DNA from: Vibrio cyclitrophicus
GTDB taxonomy: Bacteria > Pseudomonadota > Gammaproteobacteria > Enterobacterales > Vibrionaceae
DNA length: 64,000 bases
Assembly: GCA_023206055.1 (NCBI GenBank)
Contig: CP065366.1
Coordinates: forward strand, 868,001 to 932,000
Direction of reading: 5' to 3'
Shown: one piece after another, positions 17,336 through 25,085 of the stretch
Layout of the letters: each line of letters begins with the position of its first letter
Numbering within the stretch: the first letter of the stretch is position 1
Notes under the pieces: model-generated
Seen by the model: the letters and a program-made list of their open reading frames with translations, nothing else
Database searches by the model: none
Told to the model about the DNA's origin: nothing
Made by a program: the position numbers and the translations under genes

Positions 17336-18367
17336 TTAGTTGTTGCTGTGTAGCTCGCTGTTCAGTTCAACAGCAGACTTGTTCGCTAGACATTCAATTT
17401 GGCCAGTGATTGAGTTACGACGGAACAGAAGGTCAGAAACGCCAGCTAGATCGCGCGCTTTAATAATTTCTACTTCGTTGCCTTCTTTATCTAGCATGCG
17501 AACCTTAGTACCCGCAGTCACGTAAAGACCAGACTCAACCGTACAACGGTCGCCCATTGGGAAGCCAAGACCTGCATTTGCACCTAGTAGACAGTTTTCG
17601 CCGATAGAGATAACCATAGTACCGCCACCTGACAGAGTACCCATGATAGAAGCGCCGCCGCCGATATCAGAACCGTTACCCACAACAACACCCGCAGAGA
17701 TACGACCTTCAACCATGCTTACGCCAGTAGTACCCGCATTGAAGTTGATGAAACCTTCGTGCATTACTGTTGTGCCTTCGCCTACGTGTGCGCCAAGACG
17801 AACACGAGAAGTATCAGCAATACGAATACCTGTTGGTACCACGTAATCCACCATTTTAGGGAACTTGTCTACGCAATCTACAGATAGAGCACGACCGGCT
17901 AGGCGAGCTTCGATTTGACGCTCAGCCAGTTCAGGAAGATCGATTGGGCCTTCGTTAGTCCATGCGATGTTGTGCAGTAGACCGAAGATACCGTCTAGTA
18001 CTGTACCGTGTGGTTGAACTAGGCGGTTAGAGATAAGTTGTAGCTTAAGGAAGCCTTCAGCAACAGATGCTGGCTTCTCGTCAGTCGCAAGAACAACAAG
18101 AACAAGAGGTTGCTCAGATGCTGCTGCTTTTTCTGCGAAAGATGCGTTAGCTGCATCATCGTTTGCTGCGAATGCTTTCGCTAGTTCTGCGCTTTGTGCA
18201 GCAGAGATTTCGATAGCTTGGTTGCCTTCAGAGTAACCTGATACTTCTGCCACAGCCGCTACAAGAGCGTCGCTTGGGTTTAGAAGTGGGTTAGGGAAGA
18301 ACGCTTCAATGATTTTATTGTCGCGGTTTTTGGTTGCCGTACCGAAGGCTAGTGAAAAGTAAGCCAT
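17336..18367 (-). CDS. dapD: Tetrahydrodipicolinate N-succinyltransferase DapD
   Basis: Succinyl-CoA-dependent acylation of tetrahydrodipicolinate in the lysine/diaminopimelate pathway. 343 residues, which is the longer class of DapD and not the 274-residue E. coli type. The C-terminal half is a left-handed beta helix of hexapeptide repeats (RVRLGAHVGEGTTVMHEGFI, GRISAGVVVGNGSDIGGGAS, ENCLLGANAGLGFPMGDRC). GGAG lies seven bases before the ATG. It is transcribed alone, away from the nucleotidase gene. Confidence 0.94.
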   Translation of the reverse strand: MAYFSLAFGTATKNRDNKIIEAFFPNPLLNPSDALVAAVAEVSGYSEGNQAIEISAAQSAELAKAFAANDDAANASFAEKAAASEQPLVLVVLATDEKPASVAEGFLKLQLISNRLVQPHGTVLDGIFGLLHNIAWTNEGPIDLPELAERQIEARLAGRALSVDCVDKFPKMVDYVVPTGIRIADTSRVRLGAHVGEGTTVMHEGFINFNAGTTGVSMVEGRISAGVVVGNGSDIGGGASIMGTLSGGGTMVISIGENCLLGANAGLGFPMGDRCTVESGLYVTAGTKVRMLDKEGNEVEIIKARDLAGVSDLLFRRNSITGQIECLANKSAVELNSELHSNN

Positions 18368-18870
18368 GTTGAATCTCCATGTGTTGAGTCTTGATTTTGC
18401 TATTCCAAAACAACGGCTCGAATAACAAGCGCTGCCGTTAGCAAAGTTAATTTAATTGCGTTCATCATAAAGAGAGCGCCCTCGTTATGAAAGGGCGCAT
18501 CGGGATAAAGTCTGTAAAATGATATTGCTTGTCTTTTTAGCGATAGTTTTTACTTTCCGGATATTACTCCGTGGGTATCATGTCACTGTGCTTACATTAG
18601 TCACTTAGTACAACTTCGTTTTCATTTTCGACACTCTTTAGAGCTATCTATTTTGTTCGCAGTATCAATAGAGCTAGTCACATTTTCTTTATAAATTTAT
18701 GTTTATTATCAGGATTAATCGAATTATGTTGATTAATCGCTTGTGCTTAAAGTTAGGGTAAATACTCAGATTATCAGCGGTGTAATTAAGAGAGTGATCA
18801 CTAAAAACCTTCAATATATAAGTATATTTCCAGCCATAACGACATTAAAACGATTAATAAAGGATCTTCT
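18368..18870. other. 503-base divergent intergenic region, dapD / nucleotidase
   Basis: No gene seen. Close to dapD there is a hairpin GCGCCCT (18476-18482) / AGGGCGC (18492-18498), which on the minus strand lies in the dapD leader or promoter-distal region. The remainder is AT-rich. AAGGAT before 18871 is the ribosome binding site of the nucleotidase gene. Promoters for both genes must lie here, but I cannot assign them with confidence. Confidence 0.5.
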
Positions 18871-20571
18871 ATGAATTTTACTAAGTCTTTATTGGTGCTC
18901 TCTATCGGTGTAGCAATGGTTGGCTGTGGTTCGGACAATGACGACATCACGGTGACGTGTGACACCGCGGACCCTTGTACCAAATTTACTGTTTTGCATA
19001 CTAACGATAACCATGGCCGCTTCTGGGAGAACAGTAAGGGTGAGTATGGGATGGCGGCTCGTAAGACGCTGATTGATAGTATTCGTGCAGAAGTGACTCA
19101 AAATGGTGGTGAGACGATACTACTGTCCGGTGGCGACATTAATACTGGTGTGCCAGAGTCTGATATGCAGGATGCGGTACCAGATTTTGTAGGTATGAAT
19201 CTTCTTGGTTACGACGCGATGGCATTAGGTAATCACGAGTTCGACAATAGCTTGGATGTGTTAGATATGCAGGCGGAATTGGCCGACTTCCCGATGCTAG
19301 CGGCTAATATTTATATCAAAGATGGAGACACAGTTACTGATGAACGCCTTTTCTCTCCATATAAAGTATTCACCATCAATGGCTTAAAGGTTGCGGTTAT
19401 TGGCCTGACAACTAAAGATACGGCGAAATTAGTTAACCCTGACAACGTCGCGACGATTCACTTTGCCGACCCGCAAGTCGAAATCAAAAAAGCCATAAAA
19501 GAAATTGAGGCCAATGAAACGGTTGATTTGATTTTTGCTACGACTCATATGGGGCACTACGCAGATGGTCAGCATGGTAGTGAAGCGCCTGGCGATGTGT
19601 TGCTTGCTCGCTCTCTAGAAGAAGGTCAGTTAGATGCCATTATTGGCGGGCACTCTCAAAATCCTGTTTGTATGGAAGGCAATGAATATGCTGATTTCAA
19701 TCCGGGAGATGACTGCAAGCCGGATCAGCAAAATGGTACCTACATCATGCAAGCTCACGAATGGGGCAAATATGTAGGTAGAGCTGATTTTGAGTTTTAC
19801 GATGGAAAGCTGCATTTAGCGAAGTACGACCTGATACCTGTGAACTTAAAAGAGAAGGATGAAAATGGTGATTACCAATTTATCCAATCTGAAATTGAAC
19901 CTAATTCAACAGTAATTGCTACTCTTTCCGCGTATCAGCAGCAGGGACAAGAGTTGTTAGATGTCATTATCTCTAAAACCGATGCGAAGCTTGAAGGTGA
20001 CCGTAATGTGGTTCGTTCTGAGCAAACTAACCTTGGTCATTTGTTAGGGGAAGCTTATCGCACTTATAAGTTAGTTAATGCTGATTTTGGTGTGATGAAC
20101 TCTGGTGGTGTTCGTGACTCAATTGCGGCGGGCGACATAGCTTATCGTGATGTACTTACAGTTCAACCTTTCGGAAACTTCGTGACTAAAGCAACGATGA
20201 CAGGGGCTGAGGTTAAAGCATATTTAGACGTTGTTGCGACGATGACTGCAGGATCTGGCGCTTATGCCCAGCTCGACAATATTAGCTTAACCGTCGACTG
20301 TGATTTGAGTGATGTGACCATTCGAGATATCAATGGCAAAGGCTTTGACTTAGCGGACACCTACACGTTCTCTGTTATCAGTTTCAGTGCGGCTGGTGGT
20401 GATGACTACCCAGTAATTGATGTTGAGTCGACGCAGTTGACGGATGCCGCTGTGCTCCGCGAGTTCTTCGTTAAGAACCCAGATGTTACTGCTGCGAATT
20501 ACGCACCAGCAGATGGTGATCTAATCTATATGAGTAATGGTTTAGAAGTGAAAGGCTGCCCTGCGAACTAA
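18871..20571 (+). CDS. 5'-nucleotidase/UshA-family lipoprotein
   Basis: 566 residues. A lipoprotein signal (VLSIGVAMVGC) anchors it in the envelope. The N-terminal metallophosphoesterase domain has its metal motifs in order: LHTNDNHGR, LLSGGDINTG, ALGNHEFD, a THMGH-type motif and GGHSQNP. The C-terminal 5'-nucleotidase domain carries NSGGVRDSI and the substrate-stacking region FSAAGGDDYP. It should dephosphorylate extracellular nucleotides or related phosphoesters so nucleosides can be taken up. The family is sure, the exact substrate is not. Confidence 0.9.
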   Translation: MNFTKSLLVLSIGVAMVGCGSDNDDITVTCDTADPCTKFTVLHTNDNHGRFWENSKGEYGMAARKTLIDSIRAEVTQNGGETILLSGGDINTGVPESDMQDAVPDFVGMNLLGYDAMALGNHEFDNSLDVLDMQAELADFPMLAANIYIKDGDTVTDERLFSPYKVFTINGLKVAVIGLTTKDTAKLVNPDNVATIHFADPQVEIKKAIKEIEANETVDLIFATTHMGHYADGQHGSEAPGDVLLARSLEEGQLDAIIGGHSQNPVCMEGNEYADFNPGDDCKPDQQNGTYIMQAHEWGKYVGRADFEFYDGKLHLAKYDLIPVNLKEKDENGDYQFIQSEIEPNSTVIATLSAYQQQGQELLDVIISKTDAKLEGDRNVVRSEQTNLGHLLGEAYRTYKLVNADFGVMNSGGVRDSIAAGDIAYRDVLTVQPFGNFVTKATMTGAEVKAYLDVVATMTAGSGAYAQLDNISLTVDCDLSDVTIRDINGKGFDLADTYTFSVISFSAAGGDDYPVIDVESTQLTDAAVLREFFVKNPDVTAANYAPADGDLIYMSNGLEVKGCPAN

Positions 20572-20591
20572 TTCACAAACAAGCGTTAAAA

Positions 20592-20620
20592 AAATAGCCA
20601 GCCAATTGCTGGCTATTTTT
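20592..20620 (+). terminator. Rho-independent terminator after the nucleotidase gene
   Basis: Eleven-base stem AAATAGCCAGC (20592-20602) / GCTGGCTATTT (20608-20618) and T run; also placed to stop transcripts of the convergent MarC-family gene. Confidence 0.88.
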
Positions 20621-20643
20621 GTATCGGAATTTCGAGGTATTAA

Positions 20644-21285
20644 CTAGATAAACAGCGCCTTGTAAGCCTGTTCTATCCCTTCAATCAACATCTGCATACC
20701 AATAACTGCAAGTATCAAACCCATCATTCGAGTAATCACGTTCAATGCGCTTGGCCCTACGGCTTTCACGAAGCGTTCGCCGAATACAAATAATATGTAG
20801 GTTAAGGTACACAGTAGACCAAAGGCGACGATGGTTATTATGGTCTCGTAGATACCTTCGGTGCTGGCAAAGTTCATTGCTGTAGCAATGGTGCCCGGGC
20901 CTGCCAGTATCGGCATTGCTAGAGGCGATACGGCGATACTGAGCGCCGCATTTTGTTGGGCGTCTGAGTTAACCTTCTCTTTCGCTTTAGAGTGTGTTGA
21001 GTCCCCTTGCAGCATGTGAAAGCCAATCAAGAATACTAGGATCCCGCCAGTGATGCGAAGTGCGTAAAGCGTGATACCAAACAGATCGAAGATGAGTTTG
21101 CCCGACACAGCAAAAGTACTGACGATGACGAAAGCGATAAACACCGAGCGGAAAGCGATAGATTTGACCGTTTCCCTGTCATTGTCACCGGTTAATCCAA
21201 GAAAGATTGGCGTATTAGCGATAGGGTTCATGATGGCAAAAAAGCCCATGAACACGGTAATGGTATGAATGATGAGCTCTTTCAT
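20644..21285 (-). CDS. MarC-family inner membrane protein (YhgN-like)
   Basis: 213 residues with about six transmembrane helices. N-terminal FFAIMNPIANTPIFLGLTG, central GGILVFLIGFHMLQG, SPLAMPILAGPGTIATAMN and C-terminal MGLILAVIGMQMLIEGI are typical of the MarC/UPF0056 family, closest in my reading to YhgN. No function is established for the family. Convergent with the nucleotidase gene. Confidence 0.88.
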   Translation of the reverse strand: MKELIIHTITVFMGFFAIMNPIANTPIFLGLTGDNDRETVKSIAFRSVFIAFVIVSTFAVSGKLIFDLFGITLYALRITGGILVFLIGFHMLQGDSTHSKAKEKVNSDAQQNAALSIAVSPLAMPILAGPGTIATAMNFASTEGIYETIITIVAFGLLCTLTYILFVFGERFVKAVGPSALNVITRMMGLILAVIGMQMLIEGIEQAYKALFI

Positions 21286-21380
21286 ATTATTCCTTTGAAA
21301 AGATGCAGTTAAATACTAGGGCGTGTATTTAATCTTAGATACAAATAATTATTAGAAATAGATAGTAGAGCAAGTGTGAA

Positions 21381-21411
21381 TAAAAAACAGCCAGCATAAG
21401 TCTGGCTGTTT
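21381..21411 (-). terminator. Rho-independent terminator after the GGGtGRT operon
   Basis: AAACAGCCAG (21385-21394) / CTGGCTGTTT (21402-21411) with a seven-base loop. Read on the minus strand it ends in a T run, about 95 bases after the last stop codon of the operon. Confidence 0.85.
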
Positions 21412-21505
21412 GGTTTTAGTGATAGGTGTAGAGTTTTGGTCGCCTGTTATTGCTTGTTTCTCAGTTTACGGACTCTATTTAATGGATAGATTGTGCTGCT
21501 CAACT

Positions 21506-22495
21506 TTATGCGTTTTGAGATTCGCTCACTGCTACAGCCAATGCAACTGTCGCACCGACCATTGGGTTGTTACCCATACCGATGAAGCCCATCATTGCCA
21601 CATGAGCCGGAACAGAAGAGCTACCAGCGAACTGAGCGTCAGCGTGCATTCTGCCCATGGTATCTGTCATGCCGTAAGACGCAGGACCTGCTGCCACGTT
21701 ATCTGGGTGTAATGTTCGACCTGTACCGCCGCCTGAAGCAACTGAGAAGTAAGGTAAACCTTGGCGAGTACGCTCTGCTTTGTAGATACCTGCAACAGGG
21801 TGTTGGAAGCGAGTGGGGTTAGTTGAGTTACCCGTAATACTTACATCCACTTCTTCTCTGTGCATGATTGCTACGCCTTCACGTACATCATCAGCGCCGT
21901 AACACAAGATCTCTCCGCGAGGGCCTTGAGAGAAGCGGCGACGCTCTGTTTCAACAAGCTCACCCGTTTGGTAATCGTATTGAGTGCGAACGTAGGTAAA
22001 ACCATTGATGCGAGAAATTAAGTAAGCCGCATCTTTACCTAGACCATTGAGTATTACCTTCAATGGGGTGTGACGTGATTTGTTGACGTTGAGTGCAATT
22101 TTAATCGCACCTTCTGCAGCAGCAAAAGATTCATGGCCCGCAAGGAAAGCAAAGCAGTGGCTTTCTTCATTTAAAAGACGCGCAGCTAGCGCACCGTGGC
22201 CGATCCCCACTTGGCGTTGCTCAGCAACACTGCCAGGTTTGGTGAATGCTTGAAGGCCTTCACCAATGATATTCGCAGCTTGTTCAGCGTTGCTTGCTTT
22301 GCGGAATAGAGCGAGTGCTGAACCAAGGATATAAGCATCGGCAGCGCTTTCAAAAGCAATAGGTTGGGTGTCCATCACCATGGCTTTTGGATCAACGTTG
22401 TGGGCTTTACAGTATTGGTTCGCTTGCTCTAAAGAGTCGAAGTTCATTTCTGCCAATACGCGAGTTACTGATTCATTAAATTGAGTGTTCATCAT
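21506..22495 (-). CDS. GGGtGRT-family protein, function unknown
   Basis: 329 residues, soluble, no signal peptide. The signature SGGGTGRTLHPDN at about residues 254-266 gives the family its name. Other notable parts are GIGHGALAARLLNEESHCFAFLAGHESFAAAEGAIK (residues 98-131, His- and Glu-rich), the glycine-rich end GFIGMGNNPMVGATVALAVAV, and scattered cysteines (residues 29, 114, 198). I know the family only as uncharacterised and usually next to a NifU-like protein, as here: the NifU-like gene ends 24 bases upstream. GAGGAAA precedes the ATG. The pair is preceded by a fluoride riboswitch. Role unknown; a metal-cluster or stress enzyme is a guess. Confidence 0.82.
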   Translation of the reverse strand: MMNTQFNESVTRVLAEMNFDSLEQANQYCKAHNVDPKAMVMDTQPIAFESAADAYILGSALALFRKASNAEQAANIIGEGLQAFTKPGSVAEQRQVGIGHGALAARLLNEESHCFAFLAGHESFAAAEGAIKIALNVNKSRHTPLKVILNGLGKDAAYLISRINGFTYVRTQYDYQTGELVETERRRFSQGPRGEILCYGADDVREGVAIMHREEVDVSITGNSTNPTRFQHPVAGIYKAERTRQGLPYFSVASGGGTGRTLHPDNVAAGPASYGMTDTMGRMHADAQFAGSSSVPAHVAMMGFIGMGNNPMVGATVALAVAVSESQNA

Positions 22496-22519
22496 ATCTT
22501 TCCTCTAAATTGGCAAAAA

Positions 22520-23212
22520 TTATTGTTGGCGTGGATTAATGGTGGTTACAGCTTCATCGAAGCGACCGTAGGTTCCCATAGCAAGGTCTGCTGCTTCATT
22601 GGCTGACATACCTTGATTAATCGCCTTCATCATTTTGCCGAGGTTGAGATATTCGTAGCCAATTACTTCGCTATGGTCATCAAGTGCAAGCTTGGTCACG
22701 TAACCCTCTGCAAGCTCTAGGTAACGAACGCCTTTCGCTGAGGTTGAATAGCTGGTACCTACTTGACTACGTTGTGTTTGACCTAGGTCTTCTAATGCAG
22801 CGCCGATTTCTAGGCCGCCTTCAGAGAATGCAGATTGAGTTCGACCGTAAACAAATTGCAGAAAGATTTCGCGCATGGCTACGTTAATAGCGTCACACAC
22901 CAAGTCAGTATTCAGAGCTTCAAGAATAGTTCTTCCTGTGAGGATTTCGGCTGCCATCGCGGCTGATTGAGTCATGCCTGAACAACCAATCGTTTCGATT
23001 AGCGCTTCTTCGATGATGCCGTTTTTTACGTTTAGCGTCAGTTTTGCTGCACCTTGTTGTGGTGCACAAGTGCCAACGCCATGGCTTAAGCCAGAAATAG
23101 CGATAACGTCTTTTGGACTAACCATAGCGCCTTCAACTGGAATTGGCGCTGAAGTGTGCAGATCACCCCTTTGAATAGGGCACATTGATTGAATTTCTGA
23201 AGAGTAGTGCAT
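22520..23212 (-). CDS. NifU/IscU-like scaffold-type protein
   Basis: 230 residues. Residues about 43-110 line up with the Fe-S scaffold IscU: GTCAPQQGAAKLTLNVKNG followed by IIEEALIETIGCSGMTQSA parallels IscU around its Cys37 and Cys63. Cysteines are at 11, 49, 77 and 106. The scaffold Asp two residues after the first ligand (CGD in IscU) is replaced (CAP), as in variants that hold their cluster more tightly, so it may not be a transient donor. The C-terminal third (from about residue 150) is extra and unlike IscU. It is the first gene of a two-gene operon with the GGGtGRT protein, under a fluoride aptamer. The gene is not part of an isc or nif cluster. Confidence 0.8.
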   Translation of the reverse strand: MHYSSEIQSMCPIQRGDLHTSAPIPVEGAMVSPKDVIAISGLSHGVGTCAPQQGAAKLTLNVKNGIIEEALIETIGCSGMTQSAAMAAEILTGRTILEALNTDLVCDAINVAMREIFLQFVYGRTQSAFSEGGLEIGAALEDLGQTQRSQVGTSYSTSAKGVRYLELAEGYVTKLALDDHSEVIGYEYLNLGKMMKAINQGMSANEAADLAMGTYGRFDEAVTTINPRQQ

Positions 23213-23215
23213 AAT

Positions 23216-23262
23216 GTTTTCTCACTGTTAGAGCCATTTAAGACCTAGGGCGTTGAGAAAAC
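23216..23262 (-). promoter_or_regulatory. Inverted repeat covering the ribosome binding site
   Basis: On the minus strand GTTTTCTCA (23262-23254) is followed 29 bases later by TGAGAAAAC (23224-23216), a perfect nine-base stem. Its 3' arm lies three bases before the ATG and contains the only plausible Shine-Dalgarno (GTGAG). When folded it would hide the start site. This could be the expression platform of the upstream fluoride aptamer, though about 150 bases separate them; inference. Confidence 0.5.
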
Positions 23263-23410
23263 AGGACGTGTTGGAAGAGGTGCGGCTAATTCACTACAGA
23301 TCTTGAGTATCGGTAATCCAAAGGTGTCATGGATCTTGGTCTTGATAGACTAAGTCCATTTCAAAATGGAGGAATAGCGATACATCCAACAGTATTACCT
23401 GTTTTCGATT

Positions 23411-23483
23411 CTGTAGGAGTCATTAGCACTGTTCGGAAAGAACGGGCGGTTGAAGCAAAAGCTTAGGTGGAACCCCATCACCT
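23411..23483 (-). promoter_or_regulatory. Fluoride riboswitch aptamer (crcB motif)
   Basis: Read on the minus strand, the element opens with the hairpin GGUGAUGGGGUUCCACC, followed by UAA. A small inserted hairpin AAGC-UUUU-GCUU comes next, then AACCGC, a GUUC/GAAC stem, and finally GCUAAUGACUCCUACAG. This is the same order and nearly the same conserved bases as the known fluoride aptamers (GGNGAUGGNNUUCNCC ... AACCGC ... GCUGAUGNNNCCUACAG). The pseudoknot also forms: GGGGU in the first loop can pair with ACUCC near the end (one G-U pair). It lies about 200 bases before the NifU-like gene, with no other gene between. Confidence 0.92.
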
Positions 23484-23492
23484 GATGACTAT

Positions 23493-23522
23493 AGATTAGA
23501 TCTTTATCACACTTTTGTGCAA
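23493..23522 (-). promoter_or_regulatory. Possible promoter of the fluoride-riboswitch operon
   Basis: TTGCAC (23522-23517, minus strand) and TAATCT (23498-23493) are 18 bases apart and would start transcription a few bases before the aptamer. The -10 match is poor (3 of 6), so this is tentative. Confidence 0.35.
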
Positions 23523-23646
23523 GCGAATGTTTAGAGCGATTTCGACTATAAACAAGCTTCATTATATTTCGATAAGTATAAAAAAACGCCAATAACGAAC
23601 TCTGATTAGAGGCGTTATTGACGTTTTTTAGAAAGGTATCAGCTAG

Positions 23647-23940
23647 TTAAGCTGCATCTTCTTCTGCGTCTTCAACAGCTTCAAGCTTCTTCGCTTTTTT
23701 AGGAGCTGGCTTACGCTTAGCGCCCAATGCGTAAAGAACTTCTTCTTTGTTCTTCGCTAGGTACATTGCAAGTTCTTCTTGCTTGCCTTCATCTTCAACT
23801 AAATCGCTTTTGCCTAACAGTTCAAAAAGCTCATCAGCCATATCCAGCATTTTGTCGTATGCGTCAGCTTCGGCTTTAGAGGTAAAAGTCATTTTCTCTT
23901 CTCCGTTGCGTTCCACCACGTACTTGACGATAACAGCCAT
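23647..23940 (-). CDS. yebG: YebG-family SOS-induced protein
   Basis: 97 residues. The start MAVIVKYVVERNGEEKMTFT and the SKAEADAYDKMLD segment are very close to E. coli YebG, a DNA-damage-induced protein of unclear function. The C-terminal third is a basic stretch (KRKPAPKKAKK) followed by an acidic end (EAVEDAEEDAA). A LexA box 30 bases upstream supports SOS control. It is monocistronic. Confidence 0.92.
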   Translation of the reverse strand: MAVIVKYVVERNGEEKMTFTSKAEADAYDKMLDMADELFELLGKSDLVEDEGKQEELAMYLAKNKEEVLYALGAKRKPAPKKAKKLEAVEDAEEDAA

Positions 23941-23969
23941 GGTTAATCCTCTAAGTTTGATAAATTTTA

Positions 23970-23985
23970 CTGGCTTTTTATACAG
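23970..23985 (-). promoter_or_regulatory. LexA box of yebG
   Basis: CTGT-N8-CCAG on the minus strand, one mismatch from CTGT-N8-ACAG, with an AT-rich spacer. It is placed over the likely promoter, 30 bases from the yebG start. Confidence 0.78.
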
Positions 23986-24028
23986 TTTCTGATGCTAAAA
24001 GTCCAGTTGGAGCCCTAACTATGCGGCT

Positions 24029-24925
24029 TCAATCTTGATGCGTAGCCCAGTCTTCACAATAACCCATGAAAGATTTCAGCAGAGGGCTCTGGTATTTGTC
24101 TTTGTGTACCAGCATCCAGAAACGTCGTTTCATGTCGAGTGGCACATCAAGCGCTTTTACTCGGCCTGAATCAATCGCGCGTTGTGCCGCCAGTCGAGAT
24201 AAACACGCGAATCCAAGATTGGCAGAAACTGAATTGATGATAGCCTCAGTGGTGTTGAGTTCGAAGGATTCATACCAGTGTTCGATGCGCGGTGCGACGG
24301 CTCGTAGGAAAAACTCACGAGTCCCTGAACCTGATTCACGCAGGATCCAGTGACTATCTTCCAAATCGCTTAAAATCACTTTTTCTTTTGTAACGAGAGG
24401 ATGTTGATTACTAACAATAATACACATTTCATCGCTGCTAAACTGACTCGAAATGAGTTCAGGGTGTAATGTTTTTCCTTCAATTAGCGCGATATCAAGT
24501 TCATAATCCACCAACTTTTGGCAGATCAGCGCACTGTTTGAAATGAACAAGCTTTGATCCTGATGTTGAGTTCGTTCGCGAAAGCCAGACAAAATAAAGG
24601 GTGCGACCTGATTACCAATCGTGTCACTCGCGCCAACCTTTAAATTGCCACTTAATGGTTGGTCATCACGGAACAAAACATCGATGCCTGCAGCTCGGTG
24701 AAGTATCTCATCAGCCAAAGGAAGTAATTTATGCCCCTCTTGGTTGAGAATTAATCGGTTGTTGACCCGGTCAAATAGAGAGTGACCCAGCTGTTTCTCC
24801 ATTTCGCCTAGTGCCATACTGACCGCGGCTTTAGACAAAAACAGCGCCTCAGAGGCAGCAGTCAATGTCGGGTGCTGGGTAATGGTGACAAACACTTTGA
24901 GTTGTTTGATTGAGATATTAGCCAT
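24029..24925 (-). CDS. LysR-family transcriptional regulator (YeiE-like)
   Basis: 298 residues. The N-terminal winged helix-turn-helix is clear (ISIKQLKVFVTITQHPTLTAASEALFLSKAAVSMALGEMEKQLGHSLFDR, residues about 3-53), followed by a two-lobed effector-binding domain (NLKVGASDTIGNQVAPFIL, WILRESGSGTREFF). The ESGSGTR stretch is typical of CysB/YeiE-like members. It is divergent from the TDT-family transporter gene, which is its most likely target; an inverted repeat lies in the 160-base gap. Confidence 0.9.
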   Translation of the reverse strand: MANISIKQLKVFVTITQHPTLTAASEALFLSKAAVSMALGEMEKQLGHSLFDRVNNRLILNQEGHKLLPLADEILHRAAGIDVLFRDDQPLSGNLKVGASDTIGNQVAPFILSGFRERTQHQDQSLFISNSALICQKLVDYELDIALIEGKTLHPELISSQFSSDEMCIIVSNQHPLVTKEKVILSDLEDSHWILRESGSGTREFFLRAVAPRIEHWYESFELNTTEAIINSVSANLGFACLSRLAAQRAIDSGRVKALDVPLDMKRRFWMLVHKDKYQSPLLKSFMGYCEDWATHQD

Positions 24926-24961
24926 CAGGTTCCTAGTTCTACGCTACTGGCGGAAAGGGTT

Positions 24962-24978
24962 GTTCAGTATTGGTGAAC
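24962..24978. promoter_or_regulatory. Possible LysR operator
   Basis: GTTCA (24962-24966) and TGAAC (24974-24978) form an interrupted palindrome in the divergent lysR/transporter gap; its inner TTCA-N7-TGAA fits the T-N11-A shape of LysR sites. Confidence 0.45.
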
Positions 24979-25085
24979 GCTTGTTATATATAATTGGATA
25001 TTGTTTAACGAAGTGCAAGCGTATTATGGCTTCAACAAGCTGATGAGTTCACAAGTTTAGTGAATTAAGTTTAAGAGAGGCTGAC

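Noticed and set aside
23221..23480. Possible lysine riboswitch on the plus strand (AGAGGTGCGG near 23276)
   Set aside because: Only the first block resembles it; no later conserved blocks and no gene downstream on that strand. The reverse strand shows a full fluoride aptamer instead.
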